Position numbers and translations under genes: made by a program. From the NCBI GenBank assembly GCA_002862085.1, contig PKCK01000061.1, positions 1-64,000 on the forward strand: a stretch of DNA of 64,000 bases, written 5' to 3'. The DNA is from Planctomycetota bacterium. Its GTDB lineage: Bacteria; Planctomycetota; UBA1135; GCA-002686595. Position 1 is the first letter of the stretch. The number at the start of each line of letters is the position of its first letter. Under the pieces are notes generated by a model. The model was not told the origin of the DNA and ran no database searches. It saw only the letters and a list, made by a program, of their open reading frames with translations. Positions 53,219 through 60,587 of the stretch are shown one piece after another.

Positions 53219-54471
53219 GCGCGAGCCTCACCGGCGATCAGGTCTGCCTTCACGCGCGCAGCCTCGACTCCCTCCGCGACGGCGGCGACGAGGTGCTCGA
53301 CATCGGACTCCGGGACCGCGCAGAGAGCGACGCGCACGGCGCCGGCCATCGGGACCACGTAGACCCCCTTCTCCTCGGCCACCTCGGCGGTGACGGCCGA
53401 ATCCGGCGTGAAGACGGAGACGAAGAAGCCGCCCTCGTAGCGCGGGTAGTCGAGGCCGAACCCGCTGGCCGCGCGATTGAACGCTTCGACGCGGCGGATC
53501 ATCAGATCGACCAGGGTGCGCCGCTCGGAGTCCACGCGCGCCCGCAGCTTCTCGTCCTCCATGATCGACGTGATCGCGAGGATCCCGAGGTGGTTGCAGT
53601 TGGACCACGAGCCACGGCAGGAGAACGACATAGCATTTGCGACCTGCTGCCTCTTCTCCGGATCGGGGACGGCGGCCACGAGCGCCCCCACCCGCGCGCC
53701 GTACTGGGCGAACGATTTGGACGCGGTCCACGCGGCCAGGATCGTCACTTGTTGGGCGATCGGCTCGACGGCGCGGACCCAGAGGTGGCGGTCCTGGGAA
53801 CCGAAGTACGCGTAGGCGAGGTCCACCAGCAGTGCGACCGGTCCCAGGTTCGACGCCCGGGCGAGGACCGCGGCCACGGCGTGCCACTCGGTCTCGTCGA
53901 GGGTGTAGCCAGTGGGGTTGTGGCACGGGAAGTTGAGGATCACGAGCGCGCGCCCCTGCCGCTCGAGCTGCGCGACGAGCCCTGCTTCGAAGGCAGCGAC
54001 GTCGAAGGCGCCCTCCTTCGTGAACATCGGGAACGTGTCCACCGAACGCAGGTTGTGGCCCGCGATGATCCGGTACGGGCTCCAGTAGTAGCTGGAGGTG
54101 TACATCGCCTGCCCGGGCTCGATGAAGTTCATCATCGCGTTGAGCAGCGCGCCGGTTCCGCCGGGGGTGGCGGCGCTGACCGCCATGTCCGCCAGCGCGG
54201 AGTCACCGAAGACGTCGTCGATGACGGCTTGGAGGAACGGCGCGTCCCCCGCGATCGGAGCATACGCCGCGGCGCGGTCGGCCGGGACGGCGCGGAGGGC
54301 CTCAACGACCGTCGGCATGACTGCGAGCGTGCCCTGGTCGTCGAGCAGGGCGCCGAGACTGGCGTTCACGACCTGCCCGCCGGAAGCGCGCCGCGCCCGG
54401 GCCCGGGCGTTGATCGAGAAGATCGGATCGTCGCTGGGGCGGCCCAGCGCCTGGTCGATGAGGATGTCCAC
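53215..54471 (-). CDS. Class I/aromatic-type aminotransferase
   Basis: A 418-residue fold-type I PLP enzyme of the aspartate/aromatic aminotransferase (TyrB/AspC-like) group. VILNFPCHNPTGYTLDETEW contains the substrate/PLP asparagine motif, LLVDLAYAYFGSQD the PLP-pyridine aspartate, and AAWTASKSFAQYGARVG the Schiff-base lysine. The C-terminus has a shortened small domain ending in VRVALCAVPESD. The GTG start is supported by TATCAT 7 nt upstream. Overlap with a UPRT-like gene suggests a shared nucleotide- or cofactor-related pathway, but the substrate is unknown. Confidence 0.88.
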   Translation of the reverse strand: MDILIDQALGRPSDDPIFSINARARARRASGGQVVNASLGALLDDQGTLAVMPTVVEALRAVPADRAAAYAPIAGDAPFLQAVIDDVFGDSALADMAVSAATPGGTGALLNAMMNFIEPGQAMYTSSYYWSPYRIIAGHNLRSVDTFPMFTKEGAFDVAAFEAGLVAQLERQGRALVILNFPCHNPTGYTLDETEWHAVAAVLARASNLGPVALLVDLAYAYFGSQDRHLWVRAVEPIAQQVTILAAWTASKSFAQYGARVGALVAAVPDPEKRQQVANAMSFSCRGSWSNCNHLGILAITSIMEDEKLRARVDSERRTLVDLMIRRVEAFNRAASGFGLDYPRYEGGFFVSVFTPDSAVTAEVAEEKGVYVVPMAGAVRVALCAVPESDVEHLVAAVAEGVEAARVKADLIAGEARA

Positions 54472-54478
54472 GGGGCCA

Positions 54479-54484
54479 ATGATA
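54479..54484 (-). promoter_or_regulatory. -10 element, leaderless promoter of the aminotransferase/UPRT operon
   Basis: TATCAT on the minus strand ends 7 nt before the GTG at 54471. It has the same hexamer and almost the same spacing as the element before the GTG of glcD. Confidence 0.5.
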
Positions 54485-54527
54485 CCCGCGCAGGGTCCCG
54501 CCGATCCGCGCCCTGTCCCGGAGTCGG

Positions 54528-55877
54528 TCAGGCGAAAGGGCCGGCTCCCTCGTCGCTCCCCACCTGGGCCTCGGCCTCCGACGGCGTCTCCTCCGGGGCG
54601 TCCGGCGCGCCGGCGCCGTTGGCGCCGAACGACGGCAGAGGGAGCTCTTCGGCCGCAGGCCGCGGGATCTCGAAGTTCCAACCGAGCACCGTGCGCCCGC
54701 CAGAACGCGACTCGACCGCGGACGGAGCCTTCTGAGTGGACCGGGAGAGACCGTCACCGATGCGCGGGCGCGCCTCGATCTCGGCGGGGTCGACCTTGAC
54801 TCCCTGGGGCTCCTTCGCCGCCTGTGCGGAGTGGAACGGCCGGGGCTCCCAGAAGGGCAGCCGCGCCGACGCGGAGGCGGCGGGCTGTGACTGCATGTCC
54901 ACCCCGGGCCCCTGCGCGGCGTCCGCAGCGAGTTGCTCCTCGGGCGTCTCGACGGACAGCGTGGCCTCCGCGTCCTCGACGGCCGGCGTGGGAGCCTCCT
55001 CGGGCGCCTCGACCGAAGCGACCGTCACCTCGACAGGCTCCGGCCCCGCCGTACCAGCCTGCGCGGCGAGGTTGTCCGCTGCACGCCGCGCGAGGAAACG
55101 CATGCGGCGAGCCTGAGCGAACGTCACCCCGAGGTTACGGGTCAGAGCGAGGCTGTCCGCTGCCCCCAGAGCCCCGAGGGTCGTGATCCCCGCGGCGGCG
55201 AGATCCTCCACCATCGCGCCGTCGAGTCCAGGGAGCGCGCCCACCGTGAGGGCGTCGGGGGCCGCAGGAGCGGGCTCGTCGGCCTCGGACGGCAGTTCTT
55301 CGTTCGCTGGTCCGGCCGTCTCGTCGGTGGCCCCCTCCTCGTCGTCCGCGGCTCCGGCCGCCAGATCCAGGTGCACGGGCTCATCGTCCAGGAACGCGAG
55401 CGCCCTGGCCGTCTCCTCCGCGAGCGACTCCGCGACGGGCGAGGATTCCTCGAGCGACTCCAGGATCGCCTCCCCGGCGGGCTGGTCAGCGAGCGGCTCG
55501 TGATCGGGCGCCGCAGCGGACTCCTCCGACGGGCTCGCCTCCGCGGGCGATTCACTCAGGATCCGGGCCACGAGAGCGGAGTCCCCCTCGTCCAGGTCCA
55601 GGGCGGCTGGCCCCGGCTCCGGGCGGGCGGCGAGCGGTGCCGCGACCGGCGCGTTCTCCTCGGCCTCGAGGGCCTCGGAGCCCATGCGCTCGGCGAGGAT
55701 GCGCCCCTCGCGAAGGAGCCTGCGAGCGACCGCGGCCTCGTACCCGAGCGCCTCTGCGAGGTCATCGGCGTTCATGGCGAGCAAGGTTCCCAGCCCGCCG
55801 CAGCCGAGACGACGCAGTTGCTGCAGGGTCGCGGGACCATCCGCGTGGAGGGTGCAGAGGAGCGAAAGGGCGTCCAT
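54528..55877 (-). CDS. Acidic low-complexity protein with two helix-hairpin-helix segments
   Basis: 449 residues. An N-terminal HhH-like segment (about 17-65: TLQQLRRLGCGGLGTLLAMN, ADDLAEALGYEAAVARRLL) and a second one in the middle (LPGLDGAMVEDLAAAGITTL, LALTRNLGVTFAQARRMRFL) are separated by and followed by very acidic, Ala/Glu/Pro-rich, probably disordered sequence. The C-terminus (GRTVLGWNFEIPRPAAEEL) is less biased and may be a binding motif. The start lies 19 nt after the parA stop, so it is probably the partner of this ParA ATPase, possibly a DNA- or cargo-binding adaptor. No ParB-like domain is present. Confidence 0.75.
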   Translation of the reverse strand: MDALSLLCTLHADGPATLQQLRRLGCGGLGTLLAMNADDLAEALGYEAAVARRLLREGRILAERMGSEALEAEENAPVAAPLAARPEPGPAALDLDEGDSALVARILSESPAEASPSEESAAAPDHEPLADQPAGEAILESLEESSPVAESLAEETARALAFLDDEPVHLDLAAGAADDEEGATDETAGPANEELPSEADEPAPAAPDALTVGALPGLDGAMVEDLAAAGITTLGALGAADSLALTRNLGVTFAQARRMRFLARRAADNLAAQAGTAGPEPVEVTVASVEAPEEAPTPAVEDAEATLSVETPEEQLAADAAQGPGVDMQSQPAASASARLPFWEPRPFHSAQAAKEPQGVKVDPAEIEARPRIGDGLSRSTQKAPSAVESRSGGRTVLGWNFEIPRPAAEELPLPSFGANGAGAPDAPEETPSEAEAQVGSDEGAGPFA

Positions 55878-55896
55878 GATCGGGGGGCGCGGGGCC

Positions 55897-56763
55897 TCAG
55901 GAAGGGAGCGCGTGAGGGTCGGACGCAGCGGAGGCAGAGGTCGCCGGCGTCGAGGGAGCAGGGGCAGGTGTCACGTGACCGGCGCGGAGGTGCGCGACCT
56001 CCTCGGCCAGGGCAGCGAAGTCCTGGGCGGCGCGGCAGGTCGAGTCCAGCTCCTGCACCGGCCGGCCGTGGGCAGGGGCCTCGCGCAGGCGCACGCTCGA
56101 GCGGATCACGGTGTCGAACATCTGTGCGCCGAAGCGGCCGTGCAGCGCGACGAGCAGCTCGCGCGCGAACTTCGTGCGGCGGTCGAACATGGTGCCGACG
56201 ACGCGCAGCTCGAAGGTCCGTCCCTGGTTCTCGGCGACCTCTTCGAGGACGTCGAGCGCGCGGAGGGCCCCCTGGAGGGCGAACGCACCGGTCTCGACGA
56301 TGAGGAACGCGTGGGTGCTCGCGAAGAGAGCGTTGGCACAGAGGACGCCGTCCGCGCGAGGCGAGCAGTCCACCAGCACGTGGTCGAAGACGATCCCAGC
56401 GGCGGCCGCATCCTGGAGCGCCTGAGCGAGGCGCTGCTCGGGGTGGATCATGCGACCCGAGGTCTCCTCGAACTCGGCCAGACGCGGCTCCGAGGGAAGC
56501 AGGGTGATCCGGCCCGGGGTGGGCACGACGGCGTCCGCGATGGTCGCGTCACCGTTCAGGACATCGATCACCGTTGGCCTGTCCGGGGCGCAGCCCAGGC
56601 CGAGCGTCGCGTGGGCCTGGGGATCCAGATCGATCAGCAGGACGCGGTCCCCGCGCGCGGCGAGGGCCCCGGCCAGGTTCACAGCGGTCGTCGTCTTCCC
56701 GCACCCGCCCTTCTGGTTGACGAAGGCGTAGACCGGGTAGGGATCTCGGGGAGGCGAATCCAT
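55897..56763 (-). CDS. ParA-family ATPase
   Basis: 288 residues. The deviant Walker A FVNQKGGCGKTTTAVNLAGA with signature lysine, the Walker A' region LLIDLDPQAHATLGLG and Walker B FDHVLVDCSPRADGVLCAN mark a ParA/Soj-type ATPase that dimerises on ATP and binds DNA non-specifically. There is no N-terminal winged helix, so it belongs to the small (type Ib/Soj-like) group. No parB follows; instead the next gene encodes an acidic HhH protein, suggesting segregation or positioning of something other than a classical parS-bearing chromosome origin. Confidence 0.9.
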   Translation of the reverse strand: MDSPPRDPYPVYAFVNQKGGCGKTTTAVNLAGALAARGDRVLLIDLDPQAHATLGLGCAPDRPTVIDVLNGDATIADAVVPTPGRITLLPSEPRLAEFEETSGRMIHPEQRLAQALQDAAAAGIVFDHVLVDCSPRADGVLCANALFASTHAFLIVETGAFALQGALRALDVLEEVAENQGRTFELRVVGTMFDRRTKFARELLVALHGRFGAQMFDTVIRSSVRLREAPAHGRPVQELDSTCRAAQDFAALAEEVAHLRAGHVTPAPAPSTPATSASAASDPHALPS

Positions 56764-56861
56764 GGGGTGCGAAGGCCCGGCACGCACACGATCCAGCGTG
56801 GGTCGCCGGCGCGGGGTACGAGGAGTCCGAGGGAGCGCGGGCCGGGGCGGGAGCTTTGCCT

Positions 56862-56867
56862 AGATTA
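56862..56867 (-). promoter_or_regulatory. -10-like element upstream of the ParA operon
   Basis: TAATCT on the minus strand lies about 100 nt before the ParA start, in the only AT-rich patch of the 254-nt gap. It would give a leadered transcript. Confidence 0.3.
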
Positions 56868-57017
56868 CTCGCAGGCGCACGGGAATCCGTAGCGCCGGGG
56901 GCCAGGAGGTTCAGGAATCGCTTCCGTGCCGGCGCTCCGGCAGCTGGCCCTCGCCGGATGGTCTCCTGCCGCTGAACCAGGACGGCGCCGGTGCCCGATG
57001 GCCGAAGACCCGGCTGC

Positions 57018-58232
57018 TCAGCGCAGCGCCCGGCGCGCCCGCTCGTAGAACGGCTGTGCCGATCGGGCATGGTCGATGGGCGGCCAGTCGGCCACGCGCT
57101 TCATCGATTTCACGGCGGCGCAGTCGGGGTAAGAGAGCGCTGCGGGCTTGCGCATCTGGACCGCCTGGGGGATCGCCAGGTCCGCCGGGATCCAGCCGAT
57201 CAATTCAGGGGTGTGGCCGAGGAACTTGTGAGACGCGAAGCGGAAGCGCTCCCAGGCGTCCATCGCGATCCGCTCGTCGGGTGCCCGGTTGACCACCAGC
57301 CCCACCCGGAGGGCGGGGTTGACCATGTGGGCACGCTTGTAGAGCGCGTAGCCGTCCGAGAGAGCCGTCACCTCGTGGTTGGTCACCAGGATCAGCGTGC
57401 TCGTGGCGGCGAGGTGCGCCACGGTGCTGTAGCTGAGCCCCGCGCCATGGTCGATGATGATGAGGTCGAAGTCGTCTTCGAGGGGCCGCAGGGCCTTGAA
57501 GAGGCGGTCCAGCTCACGTCGCGTCGGGTCGACCATCACCTGGCGACCGACCCCGCCGGCGAGGAGCTTGAGGCCGTGCGGCCCCTCCACGAGTGCCTCG
57601 CGAGCGGTCACCTGGCCCTCCATCACATGACCGACATCGTAGGGAGGCGCCAGGCCGAGCAGCAGGTGTGCGTTGGCCAGGCCCGCGTCGAAGTCGACGA
57701 GGAGCACCCTCTCGCCCTGCTGGGCCCAGAGGATCGCCAGGTTGCTCGCGAGCACGCTCTTGCCGGTCCCGCCCTTACCGCTGGCGATGCAGACCACTCG
57801 GGCCGAGCTGGTGCCCACCGCGGCGCCCGCTCCGCGCCTCGCCGTGGACTCCGCGGCTTGCCGCGAGCGGGCGGTCTGGACGCCGCCTTCGGGGCTGGTC
57901 CGCGGGGTCTCCACGGTCGACGCCACCCCCGCGTGAGAGGTCCGCGCCCTCGCGGGAGCGACCGGGGCCGCGGTCGCTGCGACCGCGCCGGAGGCGGAGA
58001 CTCGCTCGCCGAGTCGCTCGATCGCTCCGTTGCGATGACTCTCCTTGGCGGCCGCGCGGCGCGCGAGGAGGCGCGCGACCCGCTCATCGCCCTCCCATGA
58101 GTCTCGCACCGTTTCCGAGGTGGCCAGGCCGTTCGCATCGGCCGAGCGCTCGTCACGCCGGGCACCGGCGGCGCTCTTCCGACCGCCGAAGCGAAATGCG
58201 CGGAGGCGAGAGAACTGGAACCTGTTCAGCAT
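57018..58232 (-). CDS. MinD/FlhG-like P-loop ATPase with long N-terminal extension
   Basis: 404 residues. About 150 residues of low-complexity Ala/Arg-rich sequence precede the ATPase. Deviant Walker A is CIASGKGGTGKSVLASNLAI, followed by VDFDAGLANAHLLLGL and Walker B FDLIIIDHGAGLSYSTVA. The last two match FlhG/MinD2-type proteins (DADxGLANxD), which place flagella or other polar structures. No flagellar gene is nearby. The C-terminus has no obvious amphipathic MinD membrane helix (it ends ERARRALR). A second ATPase of this superfamily lies 254 nt downstream in the same direction. Confidence 0.88.
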   Translation of the reverse strand: MLNRFQFSRLRAFRFGGRKSAAGARRDERSADANGLATSETVRDSWEGDERVARLLARRAAAKESHRNGAIERLGERVSASGAVAATAAPVAPARARTSHAGVASTVETPRTSPEGGVQTARSRQAAESTARRGAGAAVGTSSARVVCIASGKGGTGKSVLASNLAILWAQQGERVLLVDFDAGLANAHLLLGLAPPYDVGHVMEGQVTAREALVEGPHGLKLLAGGVGRQVMVDPTRRELDRLFKALRPLEDDFDLIIIDHGAGLSYSTVAHLAATSTLILVTNHEVTALSDGYALYKRAHMVNPALRVGLVVNRAPDERIAMDAWERFRFASHKFLGHTPELIGWIPADLAIPQAVQMRKPAALSYPDCAAVKSMKRVADWPPIDHARSAQPFYERARRALR

Positions 58233-58404
58233 CAGCAGGCCAACATGGTGCCGAAGCAACCGATCAAGTCAAGCCGGCCGCGTCGGAGCGAGGATTTGGA
58301 ACGAGGTCGAGAGTCCTGCCGATCCGCACGCGCCATCGCTCCACGGTTCGGCGTTTCCCGGACGCCGGACGCATGAAGCCCGGTGAAACACGACGAGCCG
58401 CGCC

Positions 58405-59913
58405 TCAAGTGAAACGCGCGTCCTCGCCGATCCGATGCAGCTTCAGGATGTTGGTGCTTCGGGCAATCCCAACCGGAATACCGGCGACGAAGACGACTCG
58501 ATCTCCCATCGCCACGATGCCGCGGGCCTGCAGTAGATCGGCCGCCGTGTCGATCATCGCGTCGAGGTTCTCCTCGCGACGGAAGAGGATCGGCCGCACG
58601 TGCGCGAGAACAGACATTTTTCGCACCGTGTCGGGGCGAGGGCTCAGGGCGATGATCTCGGCACTCGGGCAGAAACGCGAGAGGAGCCTGACGGTGTTGC
58701 CCGTCTCCGAGAAGCAGACGATGCGATCCACCCCCACCGCATTCGCCACGTGAACGGCAGCCATGGCCGTCGCACGGGAGAAGAAACCGCGCTCGGCCCC
58801 GGCCGCGAGCCGCGGGCGGCGCTGGTAGATCTCGGAACTCTCCGCCGCCATCGCCACCTTCGCCATCGTCGACACCGCGCCGATCGGGTGCTTGCCGACC
58901 GCGGTCTCCGCCGAGAGCATCACGGCGTCGGTGCCGTCGAGGACCGCGTTGGCGACGTCCGTGACCTCCGCGCGCGTCGGGCGGCCGGCCTCGATCATCG
59001 ACTCGAGCATCTCCGTCGCCGTGATCGTGAAGACTCCGGCGCGGACGGAGCGCTGGAGGATCTCCTTCTGGACGAGAGGGAGCTGTTCGAGGTCGAGTTC
59101 GACCCCGAGGTCACCGCGGGCGACCATCACCCCGTCGGTCGCACCGAGAATCTCGTCGAGGTTGTGGAGCGCGGACTTACGTTCGATCTTCGAGACCAGC
59201 TGCAGGCCAGGAGCAAGGCCGCGGATCTCCTCGAGCTCGGAGGATTTGCCGACGAAACTGATGCCCAGCATGTCGACGCCGAGTTCGCGGGCGAGCTGGA
59301 TCAACTCGCAATCCTCGGCGGTCGGGAGCTCGTAGTGGACGTCCGAGTCCGGCAGGTGCACGCCCTTGCGGTTGCCCACCGGGCCGGCGCGGACCACGGT
59401 GCCGACGATGGCGCCGGCTTCCACGGCCGTGGCCTCCAGGAGGACCTGACCGTCAGCGAGGAGGATGCGGTGCCCGGGGTGCACGGCCTCTAGGAGGTCG
59501 TCCACGTTGATGTTGACCTCGCCGGGCAAGGCTTCATGAGAACCCGGGCGCAGACGCACCTCCTGCCCGACGCCGAGCTGGATCGAGCCTTCGGGGAACG
59601 TCCCCGTGCGCATCTTCGGGCCCGGCAGGTCCGCGAGGACCGCCACCGGTGTCATCCGATCGGCCGAGGCCGCGCGGATCTTCCTCATGCGGCGGCGATG
59701 CTCCTCCGCGGTGCCGTGACTGAAGTTCAGACGAGCGACCGAGAGCCCCGCATCGATCATCTCGGGGAGGTGATCCTCGGACGCCGGCCCGATCGTGGCG
59801 ACGATCTTCGTGTAGCGCGGGGTCTCCGCGACGGTCGGCGCCGGGAGGAAGCGCGGGGGCAGGCGGCGGCGCCGACCGGCGGCGGCCGGCGCGGCATGTG
59901 CGGCAGCGGTCAT
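58405..59913 (-). CDS. pyk: Pyruvate kinase
   Basis: 502 residues. TKIVATIGPAS, VARLNFSHG, DLPGPKMRTG, SKIERKSALHNLDEIL (with the general-acid lysine), VMVARGDLGVELDLEQLPLVQ and ATEMLESMIEAGRPTRAEV with VLDGTDAVMLSAETAVG are the classical substrate, metal and K+ motifs. The C-terminal allosteric domain is present. It makes ATP and pyruvate from phosphoenolpyruvate. An N-terminal Ala/Arg/Pro-rich extension of about 35 residues precedes the barrel. The ATG is supported by CACAAT 6 nt upstream. Confidence 0.96.
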   Translation of the reverse strand: MTAAAHAAPAAAGRRRRLPPRFLPAPTVAETPRYTKIVATIGPASEDHLPEMIDAGLSVARLNFSHGTAEEHRRRMRKIRAASADRMTPVAVLADLPGPKMRTGTFPEGSIQLGVGQEVRLRPGSHEALPGEVNINVDDLLEAVHPGHRILLADGQVLLEATAVEAGAIVGTVVRAGPVGNRKGVHLPDSDVHYELPTAEDCELIQLARELGVDMLGISFVGKSSELEEIRGLAPGLQLVSKIERKSALHNLDEILGATDGVMVARGDLGVELDLEQLPLVQKEILQRSVRAGVFTITATEMLESMIEAGRPTRAEVTDVANAVLDGTDAVMLSAETAVGKHPIGAVSTMAKVAMAAESSEIYQRRPRLAAGAERGFFSRATAMAAVHVANAVGVDRIVCFSETGNTVRLLSRFCPSAEIIALSPRPDTVRKMSVLAHVRPILFRREENLDAMIDTAADLLQARGIVAMGDRVVFVAGIPVGIARSTNILKLHRIGEDARFT

Positions 59914-59919
59914 GTGCGC

Positions 59920-59925
59920 ATTGTG
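59920..59925 (-). promoter_or_regulatory. CACAAT -10-like element of the pyruvate kinase gene
   Basis: On the minus strand CACAAT ends 6 nt before the ATG at 59913, identical in sequence and spacing to the element before the YdcF-like gene at 31573. Confidence 0.35.
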
Positions 59926-60013
59926 ACCGCACCCACGCCGGGGAAGCGAGTGGAACGAGGACGCAGCGCTCGCGCTCACGCTCGCCTCATGGAACCCGCC
60001 CTCGCGCGAGCGC

Positions 60014-60244
60014 CTAGGACAGCGCTTCGACGACGAGCTTCGGGATCTCCTGATAGGCCGGAAAACGCCCTGTCGAGGCCTTCGAGTAGACGAGCGCGCC
60101 GTCGACGGTGATCTCGAAGCGACCGCCGCTGCTCTCCACCTTCTCGATGGTCACACCGGGGAACGCCTCGGTGAGTTCAGCGGCCAGACCGGCCGCCTGA
60201 GGGGCGTAGTTTCACTGCACGCAGAATTCGATCGAGACGTTCAT
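60014..60244 (-). CDS. SelW/Rdx-family selenoprotein (in-frame UGA at 60214-60212 read as Sec11)
   Basis: A 76-residue protein if the UGA at codon 11 is read as selenocysteine. It reads MNVSIEFCVQ-[UGA]-NYAPQAAGLAAEL, then VTIEKVESSGGRFEITVDG and STGRFPAYQEIP, ending at TAG. This is the whole SelW/SelT/SelH-like Rdx fold: a first strand, the redox loop C8-x-x-U11 followed by Tyr, a helix, two strands with the G-x-F-E/D-V motif, and the K-x-x-x-G-R-F-P segment. GGAGG (60250-60254) lies 5 nt before the ATG. A bSECIS-like hairpin with loop GGUCU begins 16 nt after the UGA. Rdx proteins act as small thioredoxin-like selenol/thiol redox proteins in the cytoplasm. Because of the UGA this gene would not appear as an open frame. 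Confidence 0.88.
60180..60196 (-). promoter_or_regulatory. Bacterial SECIS-like hairpin of the SelW-like gene
   Basis: In the mRNA GCGGCC (60196-60191) pairs perfectly with GGCCGC (60185-60180) around the loop GGUCU (60190-60186). The loop starts 21 nt after the UGA. The apical GGUCU is the same as in the well-studied E. coli fdhF SECIS, which is recognised by SelB. Confidence 0.75.
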
Positions 60245-60587
60245 CGCGTCCTCCAGCTGTCGCTCGGTCAAGGAGAGGGGGTGGCTGCGGCGAGAAACCT
60301 CGCAAGACACTTCGTCCCAGCTTGATGCGTTCGCCAGCACCGCTTTCGCCCACCGGCACTCATCCTGGGGCTTCCGGTTGGGGGTTTCCACCGCTTCGGA
60401 ACAGACCGCGGCCCTGGAACGCATCAGATGAGTGAAACTGTGGAGCGCGGCCACGACTCCCTTCGTCGGAGGAGCGCCCTAACTTGCATACTTATGGAAC
60501 CGTGGCCGTTCGAGCCATCGTCCCAGTCTCGCCCCCCGCACGGGGGCTGCCGCGCGCGCGGCCCACCGAACTCCTCATCAACAGCTC
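60245..60587. other. Divergent intergenic region between the SelW-like and peptidase genes
   Basis: 343 nt. It contains the Shine-Dalgarno of the SelW-like gene and, for the plus strand, a possible -10 (CATACT, 60487-60492) in an AT-rich patch. A 6-bp hairpin (60531-60536 with 60542-60547) lies in the presumed leader of the peptidase gene. No conserved reading frame was found, although short frames cross it. Confidence 0.4.

Noticed and set aside
60212-60454. Short alternative minus-strand frames crossing the SelW-like gene and its upstream region
   Set aside because: They have no similarity or ribosome-binding site, while reading the SelW frame through UGA gives a complete known fold with a good Shine-Dalgarno.
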